Below, piece by piece: positions 8,969 to 17,436 of a DNA stretch of 64,000 nucleotides. Origin of the DNA: Evansella halocellulosilytica (lineage in GTDB: Bacteria; Bacillota; Bacilli; Bacillales; Salisediminibacteriaceae). Every line of letters begins with the position of its first letter. Within the stretch, counting starts at the first letter, position 1. Under the pieces are notes generated by a model. The model worked only from the letters and a program-made list of their open reading frames with translations, was not told where the DNA came from and made no database searches. The stretch is taken from assembly GCF_002335745.1 (NCBI RefSeq), contig NZ_NIST01000001.1, positions 3,720,354 to 3,784,353 on the forward strand, given 5' to 3'. A program made the translations under genes and the position numbers.

Positions 8969-9293
8969 CAACTTCTCTTAGGTTTGGCGCAACTTCTCTT
9001 GGGTTTGACGCAACTTCTCTCGAGTTTGGCGCAACTTCTCTTGGGTTTGACGCAACTTCTCTTGGGTTTGACGCAGCTTCTCTCGAGTTTGGCGCAACTT
9101 CTCTTGGGTTTGACGCAGCTTCTCTCGAGTTTGGCGCAACTTCTCTTGGGTTTGACGCAACTTCTCTCGAGTTTGGCGCAACTTCTCTTGAGTTTGGCGC
9201 AACTTCTCTTGGGTTTGACGCAACTTCTCTTGGGTTTGACGCAACTTCTCTCGAGTTTGGCGCAACTTCTCTTGGGTTTGACGCAACTTCTCT
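8969..9293. repeat. 21-bp tandem repeat array, 15 full units plus a partial one
   Basis: Consensus CAACTTCTCTTGGGTTTGACG on the plus strand, repeated head to tail without gaps. Two main unit types alternate irregularly. Type A has TTGGGTTTGACG, and type B has TCGAGTTTGGCG, creating CTCGAG (an XhoI site). Variable positions are 3, 11, 13 and 19, all transitions. Because 21 is a multiple of three, five of six frames stay open. The minus-strand frame reads RQTQEKL/RQTREKL. It would start at TTG 9286 and stop at a TAA inside the first unit (8978), with no unique sequence on either side. I treat it as a repeat, not a proven gene. Confidence 0.95.
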
Positions 9294-9406
9294 TCTTTCT
9301 TTTATTTTTAATTAAATATGAACGAAAAAATACCAGACACTCCAATTATCCTTACAGATCATCAATCTGCAACAATTGGATATGCCTGGTACGAATGAAT
9401 TGTCAT

Positions 9407-9538
9407 TTAATGAATTTCCTTTTCGCAGTTATCACATTTATGAGAATAGCAATCGTGCATTTCATCGATTTTATCCCCACATTTTACACACTCTTTTGGC
9501 GGCAGGTTTTTAAAAAACTCAGTACTAGGAATTAACAT
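9407..9538 (-). CDS. yhfH: YhfH-family small zinc-ribbon-like protein, 43 aa
   Basis: A very short protein with the YhfH pattern: an N-terminal TEFFKNLPPKEC, then two Cys pairs (CVKCGD and CDNCEK) with a His-Asp-Cys-Tyr segment between them. The cysteines probably bind zinc. The role is unknown in the family. I chose the ATG at 9538 because GGAGGGG lies nine bases upstream. The longer frame to 9640 adds a hydrophobic stretch lacking a ribosome site and not found in YhfH. Confidence 0.75.
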   Translation of the reverse strand: MLIPSTEFFKNLPPKECVKCGDKIDEMHDCYSHKCDNCEKEIH

Positions 9539-9806
9539 ATTTGTTTTCCCCTCCTTCAAGTCCACGAATTGTCTTATAACAGAATCCAACAAAGACCATA
9601 AAAACAGTACAAGAGTAACCATAACCCTGTAAACAGACACGTATATACTAAACTTAACTACTACATACTATGCCTTCCACTCTAATTTTGTTATAAACAG
9701 ATACCTATTATTTTTTATTATTATATAACAGTAAGGTCAATATGTCACGACATTATTAAATAAATCCCAAAAAAAATTCAAAGGTGCGTCCACCCTTGAA
9801 TTTTAA

Positions 9807-10703
9807 TTATATATGTAACAACTCATCTAAAGCATTTACTATTTTTTCAATGTCTGGTTTGCTTACTTGGTAATCAGCTCCAACTTTCTCACCTTTATGA
9901 AATAAATCACCTGAAATTAATGATGAAAAAATGACTACTGGTAAGTCTTTTAACTGTACGTCTTCTTTGACTCGTTTTGTTAAATGATGTCCATCCATTT
10001 GAGGCATTTCTATATCGGTAATGACCCCGTCAAAGAGAGTTTTCCCTTCTTTCATGCTTTCCAACTGTGCCCAAGCTTCTTTTCCATCCTCTGAAAATGT
10101 TAATTGCGTATAACCAGCTACATTTAACGTATTTTGCAGCAATTGACGTAATACCGAAGAATCTTCAGCAATTAAAATTTTTCTTTTTCCGCGCTCCGTT
10201 TTGTTGGCCACTTTTGAAGAATTCATGGTTAATTTCGCTCCGGGAATAATATCATAAACGATCTTTTCAAAATCTAAAAGCAGAATCATTCTTTCATCCA
10301 TTTTAACGACCCCGACCGTTAATGCCTGTAGTCCCTCACTAAGCTCTGTTGGTTTTTCTATCTGTTCCCAAGATAAGCGGTGAATTTTTGATACACAGCC
10401 TACGTGAAAAGCGACCTTCATTTGATTCAATTCAGAAACAATCAATTTACTTTGCTTTGAATCTGTTGGTTCAGTAAATCCAATTGCTTTGGCTAATTGA
10501 ATAACAGGAATAATTTCCTCCCTTAATCGAATAACCCCTTCTACATGCGGGTGTGAATGGGGGATTTTTGTTATAGGTAACGGCTGAATAATTTCTCTCA
10601 CTTTCATCACATTAATCCCAAATAACCCTTCCCCTATTTGAAAATCAATGATTTCTAACTCATTTGTACCACTTTCCAGCAGGATTCCACTGTCTATCGT
10701 CAT
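9807..10703 (-). CDS. cheV: Chemotaxis coupling protein CheV (CheW domain plus receiver), 298 aa
   Basis: Couples chemoreceptors to CheA and adapts through phosphorylation. The CheW-like domain spans about residues 10-155. The receiver domain spans about 174-298 and has the acidic pair Glu180-Asp181, phospho-acceptor Asp230 in VITDIEMPQMDG, and the conserved Lys in SKPD near the C-terminus. The start ATG at 10703 follows GAGGAGG eight bases upstream; the frame extends to 10736 but without a site. Length and architecture match B. subtilis CheV. It is monocistronic and apart from any other chemotaxis gene in the window. Confidence 0.93.
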   Translation of the reverse strand: MTIDSGILLESGTNELEIIDFQIGEGLFGINVMKVREIIQPLPITKIPHSHPHVEGVIRLREEIIPVIQLAKAIGFTEPTDSKQSKLIVSELNQMKVAFHVGCVSKIHRLSWEQIEKPTELSEGLQALTVGVVKMDERMILLLDFEKIVYDIIPGAKLTMNSSKVANKTERGKRKILIAEDSSVLRQLLQNTLNVAGYTQLTFSEDGKEAWAQLESMKEGKTLFDGVITDIEMPQMDGHHLTKRVKEDVQLKDLPVVIFSSLISGDLFHKGEKVGADYQVSKPDIEKIVNALDELLHI

Positions 10704-11130
10704 ACTTTCTTCCTCCTCAACCCACCCGATTATCACTATAGATTCTTTTTACCCATGAAAATCATACCACTTTTTCCGTGTTTGCGCTATATACAATCGA
10801 CCTGTTTTGACCTGTGAATATTTTTCTTTTTCAATTGCGAGAATAAGAAAACAACACTATAATTAAAATTGATGTATAGTTGTGTATGTTCAAAAGCTAG
10901 AAATATTTTATAGGTACTCATACAGATATGAATTGATAACTGCAAAAAGCAGTTTGTTGAACTTCGTTCCCGATAAGACGTTTAATCTGTTTATAGTATC
11001 TGAATTTGCTACATAATTTCCTTTCAACGAACTTCATGACTATCACTAGATCACACTCATAAGTGACGTTGACCTTTATTTCAAACTTTTGAACAACCTT
11101 TTATAGTAATAATGTTAGGAGGATATAAGT
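10704..11130. other. Intergenic region between cheV and a small exported protein gene
   Basis: 427 bp between divergent genes. It must contain both promoters, but I see no well-spaced consensus pair, no SigD box for cheV and no open frame worth reporting. Confidence 0.6.
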
Positions 11131-11313
11131 ATGCTTAAACGATTGTTGCCTTGGTCTTTATTAACGATTATGTTTGTATTCACACCATTTGCAACTGCAT
11201 TAGCAGCAGCAGAAGACGGTGAGAATGGCGGCGGTGCATTAATGGAAGGGCCATTTATCATTTTAGCTTTTGCAACAGTTATCATTATGATCTATTATGC
11301 ATTTCGTGACTAA
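11131..11313 (+). CDS. Small exported or membrane protein, 60 aa
   Basis: Not recognised. It has a hydrophobic N-terminal segment (about 6-26) ending in LAAAEDG, which looks like a signal peptide. A short glycine-rich acidic stretch (EDGENGGGA) follows, then a second hydrophobic segment (IILAFATVIIMIYYAF). It is either a two-helix membrane protein or a cleaved one-helix protein. TTAGGAGG precedes the ATG with good spacing and a strong terminator follows, so I consider it a real gene. Confidence 0.7.
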   Translation: MLKRLLPWSLLTIMFVFTPFATALAAAEDGENGGGALMEGPFIILAFATVIIMIYYAFRD

Positions 11314-11326
11314 CCTATAATGGACA

Positions 11327-11379
11327 AAGAAGAGGGTGTCCCAAAGTCTATGCTTTTGGCGACACCCTCTTCCTCTTTT
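11327..11379. terminator. Bidirectional terminator
   Basis: AAGAGGGTGTC (11330-11340) pairs with GACACCCTCTT, extended by an inner CCAAAA/TTTTGG stem. T runs follow on the plus strand, and it can also serve the convergent cyclophilin gene. Confidence 0.85.
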
Positions 11380-11424
11380 TTATGGTGATGTATATCTTTT
11401 TACAACAAAAAAATGGCTGGCATA

Positions 11425-12117
11425 TTAGTCGATAACCTCAACCGTTTCGATCACCACATCCTCGATAGGCTTATCCTGCATGTCTGTTTCTAATTGTGCA
11501 ATTTCATCTACGACATCGAGCCCCTCGATGACGTGACCAAAGACAGTATGCCCTGGGTCAAGGTGAGGAGTCCCGCCTAATTCCTTATAATGCTCTTGTT
11601 TCTCTTCCGGAATTTCTAAGTTATGCTGATCCATAATCATGTCTAGTACTTCTTGATCGAACGGAGGTGCTTGAACGATATAAAATTGACTTCCGTTCGT
11701 GTTTGGTCCACTGTTCGCCATTGCAAGTGCTCCTTTAAAGTGGCCTAATGCATCTGAAAACTCATCTTCAAACGCTTCTCCATATATGCTTTCTCCACCC
11801 GTTCCATCCCCATTAGGGTCTCCGCCTTGAATCATAAAGTCTTCAATAACTCGGTGGAAAATGACTCCATCGTAGTATCCTTCTTCACTTAAAGATAAAA
11901 AGTTTTCAACTGCTTTTGGTGCGAACTCCGGGAACAGTTTTACGTGGATATCTCCCTTGTTCGTTTTAATAACTGCTTCTCTTTCATCTTCAGCAACTTC
12001 ATCATTTAATTGCGGATAATCAGTGGAGGAGCCTGCTTGTTCTTCCCCGTTACAAGCTGCAATAATGAGCAGGCAAGTTATACTTAGTAATAGCATTATC
12101 ATCGTTTGTTTTTTCAC
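11425..12117 (-). CDS. Cyclophilin-type peptidyl-prolyl cis-trans isomerase, lipoprotein, 230 aa
   Basis: A surface-anchored prolyl isomerase that probably helps fold exported proteins. The signal peptide ends in a lipobox (LIIAAC, Cys22 after the chosen start). The cyclophilin core runs from about residue 50 to 225, with VIFHRVIEDFMIQGGDP, NTNGSQFYI and GHTVFGHVIEG as hallmark segments. A short extra helix-like segment (about LDMIMDQHNLEIPEEKQEHYKELG, positions near 160-180) interrupts the usual core, as in several Bacillaceae homologues. I prefer GTG at 12117, because TAGGAG abuts the ATG at 12126 with no spacing. Confidence 0.9.
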   Translation of the reverse strand: MKKQTMIMLLLSITCLLIIAACNGEEQAGSSTDYPQLNDEVAEDEREAVIKTNKGDIHVKLFPEFAPKAVENFLSLSEEGYYDGVIFHRVIEDFMIQGGDPNGDGTGGESIYGEAFEDEFSDALGHFKGALAMANSGPNTNGSQFYIVQAPPFDQEVLDMIMDQHNLEIPEEKQEHYKELGGTPHLDPGHTVFGHVIEGLDVVDEIAQLETDMQDKPIEDVVIETVEVID

Positions 12118-12662
12118 GTTGAACATCTCCTATCTTTGCGTAATCCTTCATAATGCGTTCGTACACATATCCCTCTGTCAGACCCTCCTCACCTATAAGA
12201 CGAGCTTGAGCTTCGTTTTATGTAACCAGCACCTTTATTGATTTTACCTCTACAATAAGGGCTTGTACACATTTTTGAATAACAGATTACATTTTTTAAA
12301 CAGAGAAATGTGACGAATATTCCTATCATTACCGGATACCCCTTCTTTTTCCAAGATATAAATAGAAAATCTTTACATGGCGAAAAATGGGGAACGTTCT
12401 TCCGGATTTTTTCTTGACTATTTTCCGTTCATCCGTACAATAATAAGTAGAACAAACGTTCGCTTCGATGTGGCTCTGTTAAACTTCCTTGTTGATGATG
12501 CAAATTGGTCGCTTTCAGCGGACTCACCCGCGAGCCTCATCGCTCGTCCCTCTCTGCGGGGGCCCGCTTGGCTCGTTTTTCCGCAGGAGCATTGCCATTT
12601 TTCATCATCCACATAACTTTACCGTTTAACATAGCGCCTATAAATGTAAGGAGGGAGCAGCG
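12118..12662. other. Long intergenic region with a GC-rich dispersed-repeat-like element
   Basis: 545 bp without a convincing gene. The first half is AT-rich. The second half holds the GC-rich element listed at 12509-12596. Short open frames here lack ribosome sites and cross the element. Confidence 0.6.
12509..12596. repeat. GC-rich intergenic element of Bacillaceae type
   Basis: This stretch is far richer in G+C than its surroundings. It has the pattern of a dispersed palindromic element I associate with Bacillaceae intergenic DNA: TCGCTTTC.GCGG, CGAGCCTC, CTGCGGGGGC, GGCTCG and TTTCCGCAGGAGC. No second copy is in the window, so the assignment rests on resemblance. Confidence 0.45.
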
Positions 12663-13043
12663 ATGGCCAAGCTCACTGTTGAAGAAGAGCGCCTAAGTGA
12701 ATCATACATCCTGTCCGAGTTGGCCCGGAAAGTATTAGAAAAGGATTTAAAAAAATTGGAAGAAGCTCCTTTGAAATTAAAAGATCCTTATTTCCACCTG
12801 TTAGAGCATACCCTTCACGAGCTCAGCAAAGAACTGTACAAAACAAAATCGAAAATGAAACAGATGGGAATCAAGGTTCAGCTAAATGACCATGATGAGA
12901 CATTTTCCGAATATACGATCTTCTTTCGCGGCTATGTTCTTACCGCAAAGTACTTAAACGCTCATTTAAAAAATCAAGTAAGTGACCAAATTGCCCGATT
13001 GTTTACCCCTTCCAAAAACGAAGGTCGGCACCCGTTTCATTAA
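12663..13043 (+). CDS. YhjD-like hypothetical protein, 126 aa
   Basis: Function unknown. It is a soluble, highly charged, mostly helical protein. An N-terminal SESYILSELARKVLEKDLKK segment is followed by LKLKDPYFHLLEHTL and a C-terminal FFRGYVLTAKYLNAHLKNQV. The layout resembles B. subtilis YhjD, a sporulation-sigma-controlled small protein, but this is from memory of the family. GGAGGGAGCAGCG precedes the ATG. It converges on the amidohydrolase gene. Confidence 0.7.
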   Translation: MAKLTVEEERLSESYILSELARKVLEKDLKKLEEAPLKLKDPYFHLLEHTLHELSKELYKTKSKMKQMGIKVQLNDHDETFSEYTIFFRGYVLTAKYLNAHLKNQVSDQIARLFTPSKNEGRHPFH

Positions 13044-13087
13044 TACCATTCCTTCACACTACCGATCGACGATGAGCATTTGTAATA

Positions 13088-13948
13088 TCATGATAAAAAA
13101 GGCTTTATTTTTTTGAACACGTTCGTTGCCGTATGATAAAACAAATCATCCCACGCGGAAGACGGGAAATAGCCTTTCATAAATTCAATATATGGCTCGA
13201 TTTGAACTAAAGGCCAGTCTGTTCCAAACATAAATTTCTCATAGTGGTCGCAAAAAGCAACCGCATGTTTTAAATGATCAAAAAAATGCGGCGTATTCAC
13301 AATCCGGCTGACCTCGGTACGATCTCCGACGATCAGACCAGACATATCGGCAAACATGTTGCTGTTTTTATAGACGACTTCTGCAGCATCAATCATCCAC
13401 GGATCGCCGAAGTGAGCCATAACGAACGTGACATCCCGATGACGAACAGCGACTTCATCTAATGTGAGGGGGTGTGCATACTTTAGCAGACCTCGCTCTG
13501 AATATGTATCACCAGTATGAAATACAACCGGAACATCAAATCCCTTTGCAATTTCATATACCGGTTCATACACTTTGTCATACGCGTAAAAAGGGTAATA
13601 GCCTAAGTAAATTTTAATCCCTACAGCTTCTGGCTGTAATAGCGCTTTTTCAAGCTGAGAAAGTTCACGCTTTCCTAAACGGTACGGATTAACACCTGGA
13701 CAATAAACGACGTTCGGGGCTGAAGTCGTTAACATATCTACCCCCATAGGAGTGGGGGGAACAGAGTCAGGAAAACCTTCTCCCCCCTCCACTTCCCGAA
13801 GGCCCATCCCAATTGCTAACACCACATTATTTTCTTTCATCTCTTTATGCAGACCCTCAACAGAATAATCAATATGTGAAAGACGTCTCGCTGTATGTTG
13901 AAAGGACTCTATGTGAGATAAATGAATATGTGCGTCAATAATTTTCAT
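13088..13948 (-). CDS. Amidohydrolase family 2 protein (TIM-barrel metal hydrolase), 286 aa
   Basis: A metal-dependent hydrolase or decarboxylase-like protein of the Amidohydro_2 family. Metal and catalytic residues are visible: DAHIH at 5-9, the Lys in GIKIYLGY, His in VVFHTGD, His in VMAHFGDPW and Asp in FGTDWPL. The start ATG at 13948 has AGAGGTG six bases upstream; a GTG nine bases earlier overlaps that site. The first 14 bases overlap the 3' end of the 1046-residue protein gene. The two are therefore translationally coupled and probably act in one pathway. The substrate is unknown. Confidence 0.85.
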   Translation of the reverse strand: MKIIDAHIHLSHIESFQHTARRLSHIDYSVEGLHKEMKENNVVLAIGMGLREVEGGEGFPDSVPPTPMGVDMLTTSAPNVVYCPGVNPYRLGKRELSQLEKALLQPEAVGIKIYLGYYPFYAYDKVYEPVYEIAKGFDVPVVFHTGDTYSERGLLKYAHPLTLDEVAVRHRDVTFVMAHFGDPWMIDAAEVVYKNSNMFADMSGLIVGDRTEVSRIVNTPHFFDHLKHAVAFCDHYEKFMFGTDWPLVQIEPYIEFMKGYFPSSAWDDLFYHTATNVFKKIKPFLS

Positions 13949-16900
13949 TCTTTGCACCTCTCTGATGATGGAAAAACCTAATTGCTCTCAACGGATTCAT
14001 TACATCCAATGAATGTAACTGATCGGAGAAAAGAAAGAAATGCGGAGCAATCATATGAGTAGCCTTATTTTTAACATGTAGAGGCTGCTCCATAAAAATA
14101 CTAACAACGTCACGATTCATATATACTTCTAAATCATTTAAATCATTGTTCGGAATAAAGTGAAGTTTTTCATTCCTGCCATTTTGCTCGAAAACAGCGT
14201 AAGATAGCCCGTACAGCTCGGTTTCATGGCGGTGATGTACAAAAGAGTTCGTTTCATCTCCGTCTGCATATACCCGAATATGGCCTTGTTCGTCCCCGGT
14301 ACACAAATTAAACATGCTCGTTTGTTTCGTTCCATGAAAGTCAAAGCCTGTATTTTGCTCAAATTCCGTAAACGTTGCTAATACAGGAGTTCCAGGACGA
14401 GTCGCTACATATTGATGAAAAGTAAGCCCATCATATAATGAATGATCTTTTATTTCGGTTGACATTTTCAGCCCTTCCCATCGCCCACTGAATGAATCAT
14501 CTAACGACACAAACTGGCAAGTTGAATGAGATTCAAGAATCTTCCGCTGAAGCAGTTGATTGAGTGAGTAGTTCACCCCGCCAACCCAAGGATTCCACCA
14601 TGATCTTGATGAAGGCGTTGGAAAAGAAGAATCAAGCCATTCCGTTCCATTTGCTTTCAATGAATAAAAACCAGGATAAAAACTAGGTGCTCCTTTCACA
14701 GACAAGTAGCCATTATCAAGAATAAACACTTCATGATCATCCTCAACAACGATATCTTTTTTCACATCATCTCCTTGTACAGGATAGAGAAGAACATCTT
14801 CATGTATTGTCTGACTTGATAAACGACCTGACAATTGAAAATGACGAACGCGAGCATTTGAATGCGGATCCATTTTTACGACTGTTTCCCATGATTCCCA
14901 GCTTTCTGAATCTGGCTTTTGAAACTGTCCGATCCTCTCATTTTGATCTCCAGTTATTTGTAAATTCGTTTCAGATTGCTGAAGAACATTTTGTGAAAAA
15001 GTTAAGATCGTTTCGTCTTCAATAAACGGATTGCCATCTTTTGGTCGAAAAACGAATGAAGACTGGGGCAACTGTACTTGAACAACCGGTTTTTTTAGAG
15101 CAAATTCCTTAACTTCCTTCGTATTAGAAAAGAGATTTATTCCGAAATGAACGCTTGAAGTGGCTACCGTTTTTCCACATTCAACTTTGTCCCACGTCTC
15201 TTCAAAATACATGCGGTGCCAAGTATGAAAATGGAGTTTTTGCCGTTCATCCCAGACTAAAGAAACACAATGATCATCATCCTTTGTAAAAAGCCAATTT
15301 TCAGTCAACTTTTTATCGTCCCATGCATCAACTTCATGATAATACGTACCTTGATTAAAAAGTATCTCTCCTCCGTACGGAAGATACGTATTAGCTAATG
15401 AAAAAGAGAAAGGAGTATTAAGGGAAATCGATTCTACAGTTTGATCTCCGCGATTCTCTATTTCATAATGCTGACTCATTAAGCCTTCTGAAGTCAATTC
15501 AACGATCCTGTTCAACATCACGTCATCAAAATCGCGAGAGAGATAACTTAATTTCATCCCTATAGTAGCCCCACGTTCATAAAAATAAATGCTCTCAGGC
15601 TTTTTAATTGAAAATTCCTCAGAAAAAGGCTTTCCGAGCTTAGGATATAAGAAAATATAATCACTTTCGTTTTGCCTTCCACGCTCAAATAATAAATGAT
15701 TGTTTTCCTTTTTCAATGCCGCGTGTGCGACCCCATTAAATAAATGGTAGTATTCAGGGCACTCTCCATAAATACTGCTGCCGAGTGTATTAAAAGGAAA
15801 AGAGATCTGTTGATTAAATGTAATCGATCTGCCCTTTTCTGCTTGAACATGGATCGTGACAACTTCACTGTAAAAAGCGGCAGATAAGATCTCTGCCTTA
15901 ATAGGAACCGTTTTCTTTTCTCCTGCGGATAAAGCCATTTCAACTATTTCATTATGAAAATGAACGGATTCATCATCCGGAAGCTTAAATAACACATTTG
16001 CCGCCGTATCAAATTGATTTTCAAAACTCATGTAAGCCGTTTCCGAAGCTTGCTCGAAGCTCATATTTCCTGCCAAATAACACTGGATCGAAACCGGCTC
16101 TTTCGGCAGCACTCCTAGCTTTAATGGAATAACTTCTCCATTTAAAGAGACATTCACTTCTACTGATGGGTGCGTCTTTTTTGAATCTTGCTTCACATCA
16201 GTCGGATGGATATAAAAAGAGCCTTCAAGGATCTCATCACCCGTAACCATCCTCTTATCATTAAAATCTGTATCAATAATTGAGTTTTTCTGTCCTTCCA
16301 CATGAACATTAAGCTGATCTGGCGTTTTATTTGTTACTTTCAAGCGAACGGGATAAGACTTACCGAAAATATTTTTATGCTGGTCTACTTCTAATTGAAT
16401 CGCATAGTCATTTGTTTCTGCAGCACAAATCCCGCGTCCCGTTCTTTCAAAACGAACCTTTAAACATTGGTGTTCATTTTCCCAATGATAATCGTAATAA
16501 TCAAATCCATTTTTCTTTTCACCGTCAGGCTCAACGCGGATCTCACGCTGACTATCAATATACCAATCTAATTGAGCGAAGAGTGGCTGAAAGGCAGGAA
16601 CAGTTAAAACTGAGGGGATAAAATTCATTAAATGTACCGAATCATCCCGCTTTTCCCAGAAAAAGCCGCATTTTTTATAAAGAGGAACAGCTTTTATATT
16701 TCCTGGCCACGTGTACAAGTCTAATCTCGGCCACTTTCTTTTCATCGTTTCTTCAAGTGCAGTTAATACAAGTTTTTTACCAATTTTCTTCCCATGAAAA
16801 TCTGTTCGAACGTTTAGCAGTGGAATGTATAAGGCTCCGTGATCATCACGATATTCAGAAAGACCGCAATAACCAACAGCTTCTTCACCAATCATGGCAA

Positions 16901-17075
16901 TAAACGTGAACAAATTTGTTGAGTTCTCTTCTTCCATTTGCACATCTTCTGCTGTTTTTATATTGGAGTGTCCACCCCATCCTTCGCGGCTTTCATTCCA
17001 CATATGAGCAACTGCACTCGCAAGTTCAGAATGATATTGTACAACATTCACTTCATCTACTGATTTTACTGTCAT
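13935..17075 (-). CDS. Giant GNAT acetyltransferase fused to a beta-rich, mutarotase-like region, 1046 aa
   Basis: Residues 1-150 form a GNAT domain with the acetyl-CoA loop DFHGKKIGKK (92-101) and the C-terminal NIKAVPLYKKCGF signature. Residues from about 160 onward are beta-rich, with no membrane segment or signal peptide. The middle part (about 210-430) has alternating hydrophobic segments typical of Ig-like sandwiches. The last 600 residues carry aromatic and acidic motifs (GVNYSL, WWNPWVGG, GLTFHQYV, LYGLSYAVF) that suggest a galactose-mutarotase-like supersandwich. I infer a two-part enzyme that binds and N-acetylates a glycan or sugar nucleotide. The partner is the overlapping amidohydrolase. 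RBS AAGGAGG precedes the ATG. The gene is intact, and the second half is assigned with modest confidence. Confidence 0.8.
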   Translation of the reverse strand: MTVKSVDEVNVVQYHSELASAVAHMWNESREGWGGHSNIKTAEDVQMEEENSTNLFTFIAMIGEEAVGYCGLSEYRDDHGALYIPLLNVRTDFHGKKIGKKLVLTALEETMKRKWPRLDLYTWPGNIKAVPLYKKCGFFWEKRDDSVHLMNFIPSVLTVPAFQPLFAQLDWYIDSQREIRVEPDGEKKNGFDYYDYHWENEHQCLKVRFERTGRGICAAETNDYAIQLEVDQHKNIFGKSYPVRLKVTNKTPDQLNVHVEGQKNSIIDTDFNDKRMVTGDEILEGSFYIHPTDVKQDSKKTHPSVEVNVSLNGEVIPLKLGVLPKEPVSIQCYLAGNMSFEQASETAYMSFENQFDTAANVLFKLPDDESVHFHNEIVEMALSAGEKKTVPIKAEILSAAFYSEVVTIHVQAEKGRSITFNQQISFPFNTLGSSIYGECPEYYHLFNGVAHAALKKENNHLLFERGRQNESDYIFLYPKLGKPFSEEFSIKKPESIYFYERGATIGMKLSYLSRDFDDVMLNRIVELTSEGLMSQHYEIENRGDQTVESISLNTPFSFSLANTYLPYGGEILFNQGTYYHEVDAWDDKKLTENWLFTKDDDHCVSLVWDERQKLHFHTWHRMYFEETWDKVECGKTVATSSVHFGINLFSNTKEVKEFALKKPVVQVQLPQSSFVFRPKDGNPFIEDETILTFSQNVLQQSETNLQITGDQNERIGQFQKPDSESWESWETVVKMDPHSNARVRHFQLSGRLSSQTIHEDVLLYPVQGDDVKKDIVVEDDHEVFILDNGYLSVKGAPSFYPGFYSLKANGTEWLDSSFPTPSSRSWWNPWVGGVNYSLNQLLQRKILESHSTCQFVSLDDSFSGRWEGLKMSTEIKDHSLYDGLTFHQYVATRPGTPVLATFTEFEQNTGFDFHGTKQTSMFNLCTGDEQGHIRVYADGDETNSFVHHRHETELYGLSYAVFEQNGRNEKLHFIPNNDLNDLEVYMNRDVVSIFMEQPLHVKNKATHMIAPHFFLFSDQLHSLDVMNPLRAIRFFHHQRGAKNENY

Positions 17076-17436
17076 TGATACATCCTCCTTTCAGTCAATA
17101 CGATGTTATTTCTAAAAGGCTGTTTTATTAAAGGATGTTGCTTTTGAATCTATCATATAATTGTTCGACTCCGTTACTAGCGGTAGCTTTCACCTAGGGC
17201 AAAAGCAAGGCACCCACCTATTGGCGACTAGCGCTCTCTCTTTCGCTTCTAGCATCGCTCCGTTATATATCCGTCAACCGGGCAAAATGATAGAGAAGGT
17301 CTTCGACTAACGCTCCCGAACGCCGAAATCACCACACTCGTGTGGAAGCTCCTGATGAACGCTCATTGGGCTAGACAACGATCGAGAGATTGAAATTATA
17401 TAAGTTCTTATCTTTGAACAGAAGACGTCCTCGCTC
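17076..17436. other. Intergenic region holding repeat A copy 2
   Basis: 361 bp with no gene. Besides the repeat listed at 17118-17192 it contains several short related blocks of the type ACTAGCG and CGCTTCTAGC, which look like decayed repeat DNA. The open frame 17307-17489 lacks a ribosome site. Confidence 0.6.
17118..17192 (+). repeat. Dispersed intergenic repeat A, copy 2
   Basis: It matches 5333-5408: GGCTGTTTTATTAAAG, GTTGCTTTT, ATATAATTGT, CCGTTACT and CTTTCAC are shared in the same order and spacing apart from small indels. It sits immediately upstream of the 1046-residue protein gene, as copy 1 sits upstream of the DJ-1/PfpI gene. Confidence 0.65.

Noticed and set aside
8969-9293. Possible CRISPR array
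   Set aside because: The units are contiguous with no spacers, so it is a simple tandem repeat. No cas genes are in the window.
8929-9345. Long frames across the tandem array as a protein with CVKPKRS/CAKLERS or LLLGLTQ repeats
   Set aside because: Only the trivial periodicity keeps them open. In these frames most of the unit variation changes residues, there is no good RBS and unique flanking sequence shows no coding signal.
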